Positions 1-11,048 of a DNA stretch of 64,000 bases are shown piece by piece. Position 1 is the first letter of the stretch; each line of letters starts with the position of its first letter. This DNA comes from Ehretia macrophylla. Lineage: Eukaryota > Streptophyta > Magnoliopsida > Boraginales > Ehretiaceae. The stretch lies in the NCBI GenBank assembly GCA_037974665.1, contig CM075780.1, forward strand, positions 7,377,768 to 7,441,767, read 5' to 3'. Made by a program: the position numbers and the translations under genes. The notes below the pieces were generated by a model, which saw only the letters and a list, made by a program, of their open reading frames with translations, had not been told where the DNA came from and did not search any database.

Positions 1-675
1 TACGAGCGTGAAGGTTAATGAAGCTGGGAAAAGAGGTTAGTGAATAGGCGCCTATAACCGGGAGACTAGTCACTAGAAGATTTGTTAATCTAATGTACCT
101 ACGAGATAAGAAGGCCTATGATATTATCAATAGATAACGATTTGAGATGGATTAGTTTGCTTGGTGAGTTCTTCCTGAATAGGGTCGTATTGTGGAAATA
201 ATCTATAACATGTGTATGTCCTACGTGTTAACAATTTTGAAGCTAGTTGGTAGGATATATAAATCGGATATAGACCTATCATCTTGAAATTGGTGTATGC
301 CACCATAAGATCGTGGTATTATTGTGATATTCCTTTTGAGGTATGAATGCAAGATTGACACGACATAAGTCATGATTTTGGAGTTATAGTTATATTGTTA
401 GAATACCAATGCAACTTTGATTACTATGTTTGGAGATTCTAATCTTAGTTAATGAACTCAACCTTAAGATCAATTGGAGAAATAGTCGTTCAAAGGAACA
501 ACTATAGATGTAGGAGTCACACCGAATTAAATGATTGGAGAAAGCCAGGAAGTGAATTGGTTATGGTAAGAGAGATCATAGAGCAAAGGATGACCCAGAG
601 TGGAAAATAACAATGGTCGAAGTCCACCTAAATGATCTCAATAGGTAAGAATGAATTTTGGGACGAAATTCTTTT

Positions 676-688
676 AAGGAAGGGAGGA
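676..688 (+). other. Polypurine tract of E1
   Basis: AAGGAAGGGAGGA lies directly before the TG that opens the LTR. This is the position and composition of the plus-strand primer of an LTR retrotransposon, and it fixes both the LTR start and the + orientation. Confidence 0.85.
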
Positions 689-1430
689 TGTGAGGCCCGA
701 CCTCGAGTAACGTGTCTTACCTCAATTTGCGTGCCTTAGACCCAAAATTATATGATCAAACTTGGATTACGTGCCATGTCTCAATTTTCGTGCATGCCTC
801 GCCATACGTGCCTTGACCTAGAATTGTGTGCCCTGATCTCGATTTATATGTGTTACCTCATTTCGTGTGCCCTAACCTTGAATTACGTGTCTTAACCTAG
901 GTTTAAGAGTTGTACCTTGATTTACGTGCATTGTATTGAATTACGTGCCTTGCATTGGTTTATGTGCATTATCTAGGATTGCGTACATTCGCATTGGAAT
1001 CCGTGCATTTATCTTGAAGTACATGCTTACCTCGTAGTTTGTGTCTACCCCATGATTCATGTCCCGTATTGATTTATGCGCGTGCCTCGTAGTGCGTACC
1101 CTAAACCTCGAACTGCATGCCTACATGCTAACCTAGAAAGATTCCTGCACAAAGCACAAGACAATAAAATAATTCTACACAATCCACTAGCAATATTCTA
1201 ATATTAATTCAAATTCTCTACAAAATCCACTAACAATAAACAATTTTATCTACACAAACACCTAAACATTCTTTATTCTTTATTCTTATTCTAAAACTCA
1301 TGCACCTCAAATACCACAATCAACCTACAATAAATAAATCTTAAAACACAACAAAAACTCAGAATTTCGAGCTCACTTGGCCGACCATGTGTAGGCAATG
1401 TGACTAGCCTTGCATAATTTCAAATATTCC

Positions 1431-2080
1431 TAGACAATCTATGACACAAACACAAGACACAATGCAAAAAAAAAAAAACTCCTAAGCACCCTACCCAAGC
1501 TACCCTATCTCGGCCAACACACCAAGCATGCTCCTCACAGTTCAAAATTGCACAATTGTCTAAGCAAAATCAGATTTGAAAGGCTCAAGGCCGACACACA
1601 CACACAAGCTACACTCAACATGCTTCAATCATCATTTTCCTCTCAAAAACTCTCTCAACTCTCCCATTCTCTCTCCATTTTCGACCAAGGCTGCCCTTTG
1701 AGCTCCCAAGACTCCTAACAAGCTCTCAAGGACTCTTTAAGACTCTCCCAAGCTCGGCCATAGACAATCTATGACACAAACACAAGACACAATGCAAAAA
1801 AAAAACTCCTAAGCACCCCACCCAAGCTACCCTATCTTGGCCAACACACCAAGCATGCTCCTCACAGTTCAAAATTGCACAATTGTCTAAGCAAAATCAG
1901 ATTTGAAAGGCTCAAGGCCGACACACACACACAAGCTACACTCAACATGCTTCAATCATCATTTTCCTCTCAAAAACTCTCTCAACTCTCCCATTCTCTC
2001 TCCATTTTCGACCAAGGCTTCCCTTTGAGCTCCCAAGACTCCTAACAAGATCTCAAGGATTCTTTAAGACTCTCCCAAGC
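1431..2080. repeat. Tandem duplication, period about 330 bp, inside the E1 LTR
   Basis: TAGACAATCTATGACAC occurs at 1431 and again at 1761, and the following ~320 bp are nearly identical in both copies. The copies differ mainly in the length of an A-run and a few substitutions. The junction shows shared GGCCATA, suggesting slippage or unequal exchange at a short repeat. S1, S2 and E4 do not show it, so it arose in this LTR lineage. Confidence 0.9.
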
Positions 2081-2471
2081 AAGCAACAAGCAAGAAAATC
2101 TTACACAAGCTCTCAAACCTCTCATTTTCGGCCATAGGTGATTTTTAAAGGTTTTCTTCCTTATCTTTTGGTTTCACACATATGCACACATCCTACACAA
2201 GCTAACTAAGTTAGGATTTAAAGGAAATCAACATACCTCTTGGCCAAAGCAAGGAAAAAGATCTATTTGTGCGATTTCAAGAGTGTTTGTGCATTTTCAT
2301 CCATCAATAGGCTAAGGTGAGGGTTAAACTCTTTTAAAAGCTTTCAAAACTCACATGCATGCTCTCATATGGCTGTATTTACCTTTGTAGTTCATGTATG
2401 TGTGTTTATATGAGCCTATCTATTCATGCATGGCTTGATAATGGCTAGAAACTTGAAGATATGTAAACAAG

Positions 2472-2900
2472 TTTTTTTGCTGGCAGATTACTGACCTTGT
2501 GGAACGAAGTCATTTTGGCTTAGTAAACATTGATAAAAATGTATAAAAATTGGTAGGTCACTATATTGGTCAGTTCTGAACACATTTTGCAGAAATAGTC
2601 CAAGGCCAATTTTGACTCTAAGGCCTCCAAAATGGTCAAATATTGTGATGTGTCTAAATCTGGAAAACTTGGAAATATGAAGTAGGTTTCTGGCAGCTTT
2701 CTGACCTTGTAGAACGAAACAGTTTTGGCCTAGTAAACGATGTTCAAAATGTATTAAAATTGGTAGGTCACTAGATTTTTCAGTTTTGGACATTTCTTGC
2801 AGATATAGGCTAAGGATAATTTTGTCTCTAAGACCCTCAAAAATGGCAAATAACGAAATGTGTATGAATCTGGACAGTTTTGCGTAGTCTCACAGTTTTG
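2472..2900. repeat. Diverged tandem duplication, period about 210 bp, inside the E1 LTR
   Basis: CTGACCTTGT followed by a GAACGAA motif starts at 2491 and again at 2701. Both are followed by a TTGGTAGGTCACTA motif and a CTAAGG-containing stretch in the same order. The copies are clearly more diverged than those at 1431-2080, so this duplication is probably older. S2 has a single copy of this stretch (about 51330-51480, opposite strand). Confidence 0.75.
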
Positions 2901-3764
2901 ACCATAACTCCTAAGTCTGAACTCCAAATGAAGCAAGGTTTGTTCCTAGATTTAAAGCACTTCTTAAGATTCATTTTGAAATTTTGTTCACTAAATTTTG
3001 AGGTTATATGATTGGTTAAACGAGTGAGAGAAAACAGCCTAATGAAGTAGGGTTTTTGCTTGATAATATGCTTTCAATCATGTTGTAACTTTAATTGAGG
3101 TATTGAACTCTTGGAATTGTGGAAATTACAAGTTGTGTGGGCTATTTTGGTTGGTTGAGGATGCTTAATTGATTGATGCATGGCTTTGGTTTATTGCATG
3201 ACGAATTGTTGCTTAATCGCATGTGTAAGCATGTAATTGAGGCCTTATTGCTTATAAATATTTTCTAAGTGATGATCCAATGGTTAAATGTGTTCAATTG
3301 AGTGGTTAGTAGGCTGTCCAATAATTTATAAGTATGCTTGAAATGGTTTAATTGTTTCTTGTGGTCCTTAGCAAACAAACCAACACCCGAGCATGCCTAA
3401 TGTAAACCCTGATGGCTTCGTAAACTCCTAAGTCATGAACCACTCTTGTGTGACTTATAATTGATGTTGAGGATTGTTAATAGGCTGCCCAAAATTTTCC
3501 TTATAGCTCTATGTATGATTCTCGATGATTGCGTGTTGATAAGTGAACTATTCTTGCACCTGGTCTTGTATAAGTGTCGTTGCATGCTCGTATGATCTCA
3601 ACACTTGATATATGAACTAAAATGGGCTATATGACTTGTTTTATATGGTGTTATTTGGCTGTCCGTCAAATGTTCACATGCTCCTAAGTGTTTTACAAAG
3701 TGAATTTACATGTCAAAGCATTCCTCGTATGTTTACTTGTCGATATGTCATCATACGTGTATTC

Positions 3765-3790
3765 GGAGGCAACCTACTTTGTTGACCTCC
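3765..3790 (+). other. Conserved LTR stem-loop, E1 copy 1
   Basis: GGAGG-CAAC, loop CTACTTT, then GTTG-A-CCTCC: nine pairs with one bulge. First of two copies in this LTR; it recurs in every LTR of the window that is long enough to contain it. Confidence 0.75.
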
Positions 3791-3950
3791 TAATGTGAAT
3801 TGTTAAGATATATTCTATGGCTTGTTTTGAACATGATTACTTGGTTGCCCGTGAAAGTTTAATTGCTTTCAAATTGACATATGAAATGATTACATGTTCT
3901 TACAATGCCTTATATGCCAATATGTCAAAAATGTGATCTTATACTTGCTC

Positions 3951-3976
3951 GGAGGCAACCTACTTTGTTGAGCTCC
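3951..3976 (+). other. Conserved LTR stem-loop, E1 copy 2
   Basis: GGAGG-CAAC, loop CTACTTT, GTTG-AG-CTCC. This copy stands 187 bp before the second hairpin (4163-4183) and about 1.23 kb before the LTR end, the spacing seen in the other LTRs. Confidence 0.75.
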
Positions 3977-4162
3977 TAATGTGAAATGTTAAATGGCATA
4001 AATGTGCATTGCATACAAGGTTTCAACCTTTCATTATGGCATGGTAGCGTTTCACGCACGCTGGGCGACATCGGGCTTGCCGGTGCTACCGTGACTACCA
4101 TGGTCCAATTCCCTCTCTCGCTTAGGGGCTAGACTTCCTCGGAGAGTTGGGTCGTAGGATTT

Positions 4163-4183
4163 GGTGTACATCAAGAGTACACC
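4163..4183 (+). other. Second conserved LTR hairpin (GGTGTAC / GTACACC), E1
   Basis: A perfect 7-bp stem with a 7-nt loop. Equivalents are at 12200-12220 and 50167-50187 (both perfect 7-bp stems, minus sense), 40325-40345, 45080-45100 and about 17361-17382. In each case it lies roughly 190-210 bp downstream of the CTACTTT hairpin in LTR sense. Confidence 0.7.
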
Positions 4184-5632
4184 CAATGGGAATGATAAGT
4201 GGTTGATTGATGTCGGCTACAACAATGGTCATTGGAAATGAACTTGAACGGCAGGAACTAAGTGCTATGCGAGGTAAAGTACTACACCTAAAAGTGGTGG
4301 GAGCTACCTCTTGAGCCCGTAGGAGCCACCTCTAGAGTCCTGTACGTATCAAACCGTATCATTTTTACTATGTGTTTAAGTACTCTCGCTTGGTTCCTAG
4401 AGGACCTCGGGGAGGAAAGACGGGTAAATGTGTTCATTTATAATTATGTTATGTTATGTACTTACTTATTCTATTTGACATGTTTTCAAAGGGTTTTCAT
4501 AAGATTAACCGGAAAAGAGTTTCAAAACGTTATCTCTTGTTTCCCCCTCGCTGAGTTCATAAGGACTCACCATCTTTTATCATCACAGGTGAAGTAGATT
4601 TAGAACAGGTACCTGAAAAAAATGTGCTAGTTGATGAACCTTTGGAACAACTATGTGCATTGCGTGCTTTTCGTGAACATGATTGGCATTAGGGATATTG
4701 TGTTTGATTGCAGACTATTTATTTTGTTGATGTAAATGACCCCGTTGTAATTTGGGTCTAATTTTGGCTTGTACTGATTATAACCGGACTAACTCTTTTG
4801 GTGGTTTGCTATCGCTATTTTGATTTAGTAACTTTCATAGGCTAAAGGGTAACAAGTGCTTGTGTAATAAGATCGATGAATAAACGGGACATAGTTATCA
4901 TGTTAGGCTTATTAAACAAACGAGACTTTCAAGATAGACTAGTAGGCATATCGATTGATGACAAAATAGGAGTCCTCAATGGAATTGGATTAATGATTGG
5001 AATAATTGAAGCATTTAGAAATTAGGTCAAACTAAAAGGTCCTCATTACAGCCGTTATGCTGCCGGTTTTCCAGAAAAAACATTTGGAGTTCTAGGCCAA
5101 TGTTAAGTGTTAAATCATAACAAACGGTTGAGTATGTGAATTGGCGTAAAGGAATTAGGTCATACCCTAGTCTAGCCTCTATAGGTTGGGTTGGGGCGTG
5201 ACACGCAAGGCCTATGACAAGGTCTCTGTTGCTCTGGTGCACATAAATTTTGATCCGTAAGGAGTTATGTGGCGCACAATATACCGTTGGAAAGCTCCCC
5301 GGGAGCGCTACAGTGGGGGCAACAAGCCTGCTCAGCTGTGCCTATTTTTCAAACCCAAAATCTAACGTTTTCATCAGTTTCGGGTCACTTTTCTTCTTTT
5401 TACGATGTTTTTTAGGCTCGTGTTGTTCGTCGTGAGCCACGAAAAGGACGAGAACCCAACTCACGAAATGTTGGAGGGTTCTACAACGTGTCGATATCAC
5501 GTCTTGCGGTGATGCTGCATTCTTGAAGTAGATGGGTTGTCGATAAGCCCAATAGGCCTTTTGAATGGGCCGTCTCTCTTGGCTGGGGCTATGAACCGTC
5601 AACAAATAAGGGCTTTGCACCATCAACTTGAT

Positions 5633-5750
5633 GGGTGCAATCTACCAGCACTAATGCACCGGATCCAATCAGAACTCCGAAGTTTAGCGTGCTTGGGCGA
5701 GAGTAGTACTAGGATGGGTGACCCTCTGGGAAGTCCTCGTGTTGCACCCC
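5633..5750 (+). rRNA. 5S rRNA gene copy 1 (diverged)
   Basis: 5S component of the large ribosomal subunit, normally made by RNA polymerase III from internal boxes A, IE and C. This copy lacks one base in the 5' stem region, and has one change in box A (GTTTAGCG) and one in box C (CCCTCTGG). Otherwise it follows the plant consensus. Probably not a functional copy. Confidence 0.93.
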
Positions 5751-6308
5751 CTTTTTTCATTTTTTTTCCCGTTTAGCCTTGCTATGTTGTTTTATCCCTC
5801 ACATTTATATTCTCGAGTCCCACGCCATCTTGGGCAAGACAACTTCGCATCGCGTGGAGGCTGGGCATGCAAACTGAGCACGTGGGGTCTGTGACCAGGT
5901 TTCCGTCGCTCCGATGCCCATAACTTTTGATTCGTAAGGAGTTATGCAGCGCATAACTTACCGTTGGAAAGCTCTTCGTGAGCTCTACGACGGGGGCAGC
6001 AAGTATGCTAGGCTGTGCCTATTTTTCGTACCGAAAATCAAACATTTTCATCAGTTTCAAGCTATTTTCTTCTTTTTGTGCTATTTTTTAGGCCCGTGTC
6101 GTTTGTCGTGAGCAGCGAAAAGGAGCACAACCCAACTCGCGGAACATTGGGGGCCTTTACAATGTGTTGATATCTCATCATGCGGTGATACTGCGTTGTT
6201 GAAGCAGATGGGTTGTCGATAAGCCCAATGGGCCTTTTGAATGGGCCGTCTCTCTTGGCTAGGGTTGTGAACCGTCAACACATGAGGACTTTGCACCATC
6301 AACATGAC

Positions 6309-6427
6309 GGGTGTGATCATACCAGTACTAATGCACCAGATCCCATCAGAACTCCGAAGTCAAGCGTGCTTGGGCGAGAGTAGTACTAGGATGGGTGACC
6401 TACTGGGAAGTCCTCGTCTTGCACCTT
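6309..6427 (+). rRNA. 5S rRNA gene copy 2 (diverged)
   Basis: Full length, starting GGGTGTGATC. Box A begins GTCAAGCG and box C reads CCTACTGG. The 3' end is GCACCTT, which weakens pairing with the 5' GGGTG of helix I. Likely a relic. Confidence 0.93.
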
Positions 6428-6987
6428 CTTTTTCATTTTTTTTGCCCCATTTAGCCTTGTCATGTTGCTTTATCCCTCACATTTATATTCTCGAGTCCCA
6501 TGGTATCTTGGGCAAGACAACTTGGCAACGCGTAGAGGTTGGACACGCAAACAGAGGAAGTGGGGTCTGTGACTAGGTTTCAGTCGCTCCGGTGCCTATA
6601 ACTTTTGATCTGTAAGGAGTTATGCGGTGCACAGAATACCGTTGGAAAGCTCTCCGAGAGCTCTATGATGGGGGCAATAAGCCTTTTCTGCTACGCCTTT
6701 TTTCGGTACTGAAAATTGAACGTTTTCATTAGTTTTAGACCATTTTTCTTCTTTTTGCGCTATTTTTTAGGCCCGTGTCGTTCGTCATCAGGCGCAAAAA
6801 GGACGAGAACGCAACTCGTGGAACATTGGAGGGCTCTACAACGCGTCGATATCACGTCTTGCGGTGATGCTATGTTCTTGAAGCAAATGAGCTGTCGATA
6901 AGCCCAATAGGCCTTTTGAATGAGCCGTCTCTCTTGGCTGGGGCTGTGAACCGTCAACACATAAGGGCTTTGCCCCATCAACATGAC

Positions 6988-7107
6988 GGGTACAATCATA
7001 CTAGTACTAATGCACTGGATCCCATAAAAACTTCAAAGTTAAGCGTACTTGGGTGAGAGTAGTACTAAGATGGGTGACCCCTTGGGAAGTCCTTGTGTTA
7101 TACACTC
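6988..7107 (+). rRNA. 5S rRNA gene copy 3 (strongly diverged)
   Basis: One of the more decayed copies. It has many C-to-T and G-to-A changes (ACTAGTACT, GCACTGG, ACTTCAAAG, GGGTGAGAG, CTAAGATGG) and an altered 3' end (TTATACACTC). Loss of helix I pairing suggests a pseudogene. Confidence 0.9.
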
Positions 7108-7665
7108 GTTTTCCTTTTTTTCTACCCCGTTGGCCTTGCCAAGATGCTTTATCCCTCACATTTATATTCTTGAGTCTCACGGCATCTTGGGCAAGAGAAC
7201 TTCGCAATGCGTAGAGGCTGGGCACGCAAACTGAGGACATGGGCCTTTGACCAGGTTTTTGTCGCTACGGTGCCCATAACTTTTGATTCGTATGGAGTTA
7301 TGAGGTACACAACATACCATTGGAAAGATCTCCGGGAGCTCTACGACAGGGGCAGCAAGCCTGCTCGACGGCGCCTGTTTTCGGTACCCAATATCGAATA
7401 TTTTCATCAGTTTCGGGCCATTTTTCTTCTTTTTGCTTTGTTTTTTAGGCCTGTGTCATTCGTCGTGAGCTGTGAAAAAGGAAAGAACCCAACTCGTGGA
7501 ACATTGGAGGGCTCTACAATGCATCGATATCACGTCTTGCGGTGTTATTGCGTTGTTGAAGCAGATGGGCTATCGATAAGCCCAATGGGCCTTTTGAATG
7601 GGCCGTCTCTTTTGGCTAGGGCTGTGAACCGTCAACACATAAGGGCTTTGTACCATCAACATGAC

Positions 7666-7783
7666 GGGTGCAATCATACTAGCACCAATGCACCAGATCC
7701 CATCAGCACTCCGAAGTTAAGTGTGCTTGGGCGAGAGTAGTACTAGGATCGGTGACCCCTGGGAATTCCTAGTGTTGCACCCC
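7666..7783 (+). rRNA. 5S rRNA gene copy 4 (diverged)
   Basis: Nearly full length. Box A carries one transition (AAGTGTG). Box C has GGATCGGTG and is one C shorter. The end GTTGCACCCC is intact. Confidence 0.93.
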
Positions 7784-8343
7784 CTTTTCATTTTTTTTTT
7801 GCCCCGTTTAGCCTTGCCAAGATGCTTTATCCCTCACATTTATATTCTCAAGTCCCACAGCATCTTGGTAAAGACAACTACACATCGCATGGAAGCTGGG
7901 CACGCAAACCGAAGATGTGGGGCCGGTGACTAGGTCTCTGTCGCTCCAATGCCCATAACTTTTGATCCGTAAGGAGTTATGCGGTGCACAGCATACCATT
8001 AGAAAGCTCTCCTGGAGCTCTATTATGAGGGTATCCAGCTTGCTTGGCTGCGTCTGTTTTTGGTGCCCAAAATATAACCTTTTCATCAGTTTTGGAGCAC
8101 TTTTCTTCTTTTTGCGCTATTTTTTAGGCCTGTGTTATTCGTCGTCAGCCGCAAAAAGGATGAGAACCCAACTCGTGGAACATTCGGGGCCTCTACAAAG
8201 CGTCGATATCACGTCTTCGGTGATGCAGCGTTGTTGAAGCAGATGGGCTGTCGGTAAGCCTAATGGGCCTTTTGAATGGGTCGTCTATCTTGGCAGGGGC
8301 TGTGAACCGTCAACACGTAAGGACTTTGTACCATCAACTTGAC

Positions 8344-8462
8344 GGGTGCGATTATGCCAGCATTAATGCACCAGATCCCATCAGAACTCAGAAGTTAAGC
8401 GTGCTTGGGCGAGAGTAGTACTAGGATGGGTGACCCCCTGGAATGTCCCCGTGTTGCACCCC
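8344..8462 (+). rRNA. 5S rRNA gene copy 5
   Basis: A well-preserved copy. Box A (AAGTTAAGCGTGCTTGG) and the core of box C (GGATGGGTGACCCCCTGG) match the plant consensus. Changes lie outside them (GATTATGCC, GCATTAATG, GAATGTCCCCG). It is among the better candidates in block 1 for still binding TFIIIA, but no copy-specific evidence of expression can be read from DNA. Confidence 0.95.
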
Positions 8463-9021
8463 CCTTTTCATTTTTTTTGCCCCATTTAGCCTTGCCAAGA
8501 TGCCTTATCCCTCACATTTATATTCTCGAGTCCCACGACATCTTGGGAAAGACAACTTCATATCGTGTAGAGGCTGGGCACGCAAACTGAGGACGTGGGG
8601 CTTGTGACCAGGTCTTTGTCACTTCGGTGCCCATAACTTTTGATCCGTAAGGATTTATGCGGCGCACAGCATACCATTGGAAAGCTCTCCGAGAGCGCTA
8701 CAGTGGGGGCAGCAAGACTGCTTGGCTGTACCTATTTTTGGAACCCAAAATCAAAATTTTCATCAATTTTGGGCCATTTTTCTTCTTTTTGCAATATTTT
8801 TTAGGCCCGTGTCATTCGTCGTGAGCCGCCAAAAGGACGAGAACCCAAATTGCGGAACATTGGAGGGCCCTACAATGCGTCGATATCACGTTTTGCGGTG
8901 ATGTAGCATCGTTAAAGCAGATGTGTTATCGATAAGCCCAATAGGCCTTTTGAATGGGCCGTTTCTCTTGGCTGGGGCTGTGAACCGTCAACACATAAGG
9001 GCTTTGCACCATCAACTTGAT

Positions 9022-9140
9022 GGGTTCGATCATACTAGTACTAAAGCACTGGATCCCATCAGAACTCCGATGTTAAGCGTGCTTGGGTGAGAGTAGTACT
9101 AGGATGGGTGACCCCCTAGAAAGTCCTCATGTTGCGCCCC
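9022..9140 (+). rRNA. 5S rRNA gene copy 6 (diverged)
   Basis: Full length with scattered changes: GGGTTCG start, CTAAAGCACTGG, GATGTTAAG before box A, GGGTGAGAG, and CCTAGAAAG after box C. Confidence 0.93.
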
Positions 9141-9730
9141 CATTTTCATTTTTTTTGCCCCATTTAGCCTTGCCAAGATGCTTTATCCCTCACATTTATA
9201 TTCTCAAGTCCCACGGCATCTTGGGCAAGACAACTTCGCATCGCGTAGACGCTGGGCACACAAATAGAGGACGTGGGGCCTGTGACCAGGTCTTCGTCGC
9301 TCCGGTGCCCATAACTTTTGTTCTGTAAAGAGTTATATGGTGCACAACATACCGTTGGAAAGCTCATCGGGAGCTCTACGATAGAGGGAAAGCTTATCGG
9401 GAGCTCTAAGACGGGGGCAGCAAACCTGCTCGACTGCGCTTGTTTTCGTAGCCCAAAGTCGAATGTTTTTATCAATTTTGGGGCACTTTTCTTCTTTTTG
9501 TGCTTTTTTTTAGGCCCGTGTCATTCGTCATGAGTATCGAAAAGGATGAGAACCCAACTCGCGAAATATTGTGGTGTTCTACAATACGTCGATATCACAT
9601 CTTGCGGTGATGCAGCGTTGTTGAAGCAGATGGATTGTCGATAAGCCTAATGGGCCTTTTGAAACTACCTTCTCTCTTGGTTGGGGCTGTGAACAGCCAA
9701 CCCATAAGGGCTTTGCACCATCAACTTGAT

Positions 9731-9849
9731 GGGTGCAATCATACCAACACTAATGCATTGGATCCCATCAGAACTTTGAAGTTAAGCGTGCTTGGGCGAG
9801 AGTAGTACAAGGATGGGTGAACCCCTGGGAAGTCCTCGTGTTACACCCC
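9731..9849 (+). rRNA. 5S rRNA gene copy 7
   Basis: Full length, with GTACAAGG before box C, GGTGAACCCC within it, and a GTTACACCCC end. Copy 8 shares all three features (with GGTAAACCCC), so the two are sister units. Box A is intact. Confidence 0.94.
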
Positions 9850-10427
9850 CCTTTTCATTTTTTTTGCCTCGTTTAGCCTTGCCAAGATGCTTTATTCCTC
9901 ACATTTATATTCTCAAGTCCCACGGCATCTTGGGCAAGACAACTTTGCATCACGTAGACGTTGGGCACGGAAACAGAGGACGTGGGGCTTGTGACCAGGT
10001 CTCCGTCGCTCCGGTGCCCATAACTTTTGTTCTGTAAACAGTTATGTGGTGCACAACATACCGTTGGAAAGCTCATCGGGAGCTCTACAGTAGGGGGAAA
10101 GCTCATCGGGAGCTCTAAGACGGGGGCAGCAAGCCTGCTCGACTGCGCCTATTTTCGTAGCCCAAAATCGAACGTTTTTATCAATTTTGGGGCACTTTTC
10201 TTCTTTTTGTGCTTTTTATTGGCCCGTGTCATTCGTCATGAGCAGCGAAAAGGATGAGAACCCAACTCGCGAAACATTGGGGTGCTCTACAATGCGTCGA
10301 TATCACGTCTTGCAGTGATGCAGCGTTGTTGATGTCGATAAGCCTAATGGGCCTTTTGAAACTACCTTCTCTCTTGGCTAGGGCTGTGAACCGCCAACAC
10401 ATAAGGGCTTTGCACCATCAACTTGAT

Positions 10428-10546
10428 GGGTGTGATCATACCAGCACTAATGCACCGGATCCCATCAGAACTCTGAAGTTAAGCGTGCTTGGGCGAGAGT
10501 AGTACAAGGATGGGTAAACCCCTGGGAAGTCCTCGTGTTACACCCC
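10428..10546 (+). rRNA. 5S rRNA gene copy 8
   Basis: Full length; the 5' two thirds are close to consensus. It shares TACAAGG, the AACCCC change in box C and GTTACACC with copy 7. Its upstream spacer has the same 31-bp duplication as that of copy 7, so the two derive from one duplicated unit. Confidence 0.94.
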
Positions 10547-11043
10547 CCATTTCATTTTTTTTGCCCCGTTTAGCCTTGCCAAGATGCTTTATCCCTCACA
10601 TTTATAATCTCATGTCCCATGGCATCTTGGGCAAGTGAACTTCGCATCACGTAGAGGCTGGGCAAGTAAACCGAGAACGTGGGGCTTGTGACTAGGTCTC
10701 TGTCGCTCCGGTGCCCATAACTTTTGATCCGCAAGGAGTTATCTAGTGCACAACATACCGTTGGAAAGCTCTCCAGGAGCGTTATGGTGGAGGCAGCAAG
10801 CCCGCTCGGCTACGCCTATTTTTGGAACCCAAAATCGAATGTTTTCATCAGTTTTGGGCCAATTTTCTTCTTTTTGTGCTATTTTTTAGGCCCGTGTCGT
10901 TCGTCGTGAGCCGCGAAAAGGATGAGAACCCAACTCACGGAACATTGGAGGGCTCTACAATGCATCAATATCATGTCTTGCGGTGATGTAGCATTGTTGA
11001 AGCAGATGGGTTGTCGATAAGCCCAATGGGCCTTTTGAATGGG

Positions 11044-11048
11044 CCGTC
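11044..11048. other. Left target-site duplication of S1 (CCGTC)
   Basis: The spacer reads GGGCCGTC before the solo LTR, and CCGTCTCTCTTGG resumes at 15103. The 5-bp direct repeat is what a gypsy-type integrase leaves. Confidence 0.95.

Larger units (their letters stand above)
1..5203 (+). mobile_element. E1: 3' part of a Ty3/gypsy LTR retrotransposon (internal tail plus 3' LTR)
   Basis: A partial element that enters from the left edge of the window. Bases 1-688 are internal sequence with no protein I can recognise. They end in a polypurine tract (676-688) directly followed by an LTR that opens TGTGAGGCCC and closes GGGGCGTGACA at 5203. The 5S spacer resumes at once, so CGCAA (5204-5208) is the candidate right target duplication; the left one lies outside the window. 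The LTR is the same family as S1, E4 and S2, in the opposite orientation. What is visible of the internal region is degraded and non-coding. The family assignment rests on the LTR match to E4, which carries chromovirus-like pol. Confidence 0.85.
689..5203 (+). repeat. 3' LTR of E1 (about 4.5 kb)
   Basis: The LTR is bounded by TGTGAGG and GTGACA. The first 450 bp (about 700-1140) are degenerate 20-24-bp repeats built around ACGTG/GTGCC. Two internal tandem duplications (periods about 330 and 210 bp) make it longer than its relatives. Near 3765-4183 it carries the conserved two-hairpin module, with the first hairpin present twice. No coding sequence is expected or seen. Its reverse complement aligns by eye with S1 and S2 along most of its length. 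Confidence 0.88.
5204..11048 (+). repeat. 5S rDNA array, block 1 (eight units, spacer type A)
   Basis: Head-to-tail units of 676-709 bp: a ~119-bp 5S gene plus a ~560-bp spacer. Type A spacer begins with a T-rich tract (CCCCTTTTCATTTTTTTTGCC-like, a plausible Pol III stop). It then carries a CACATTTATATTCTC block, a CCCATAACTTTTGATCCG block, a GGAAAGCTCTCCGGGAGCTC block, and finally CACATAAGGGCTTTGCACC. The ATAA in this last block lies about 27 nt before the gene, the place of the TATA-like element of plant 5S genes. The block is cut on the left by E1 and on the right by S1. I see no protein gene; the open frames here recur from unit to unit and are chance frames. Confidence 0.93.

Noticed and set aside
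1-688. Host gene or recognisable pol sequence at the left edge
   Set aside because: No frame of useful length and no family motif. The stretch leads into a polypurine tract and LTR, so it is degraded internal sequence of E1.
7207-7740. Open frames of 60-240 codons in the 5S blocks (also 57215-57943, 55478-55918, 52837-53223)
   Set aside because: They run across 5S genes and spacer, recur from unit to unit, appear on both strands and have no protein-family signature. They are chance frames in a repeated sequence.
5204-11048. Regularly spaced ~120-bp repeats as a CRISPR-like or satellite array
   Set aside because: The repeated core is plant 5S rRNA with its internal promoter boxes, and the spacers are homologous to one another, as in a tandem rDNA array.
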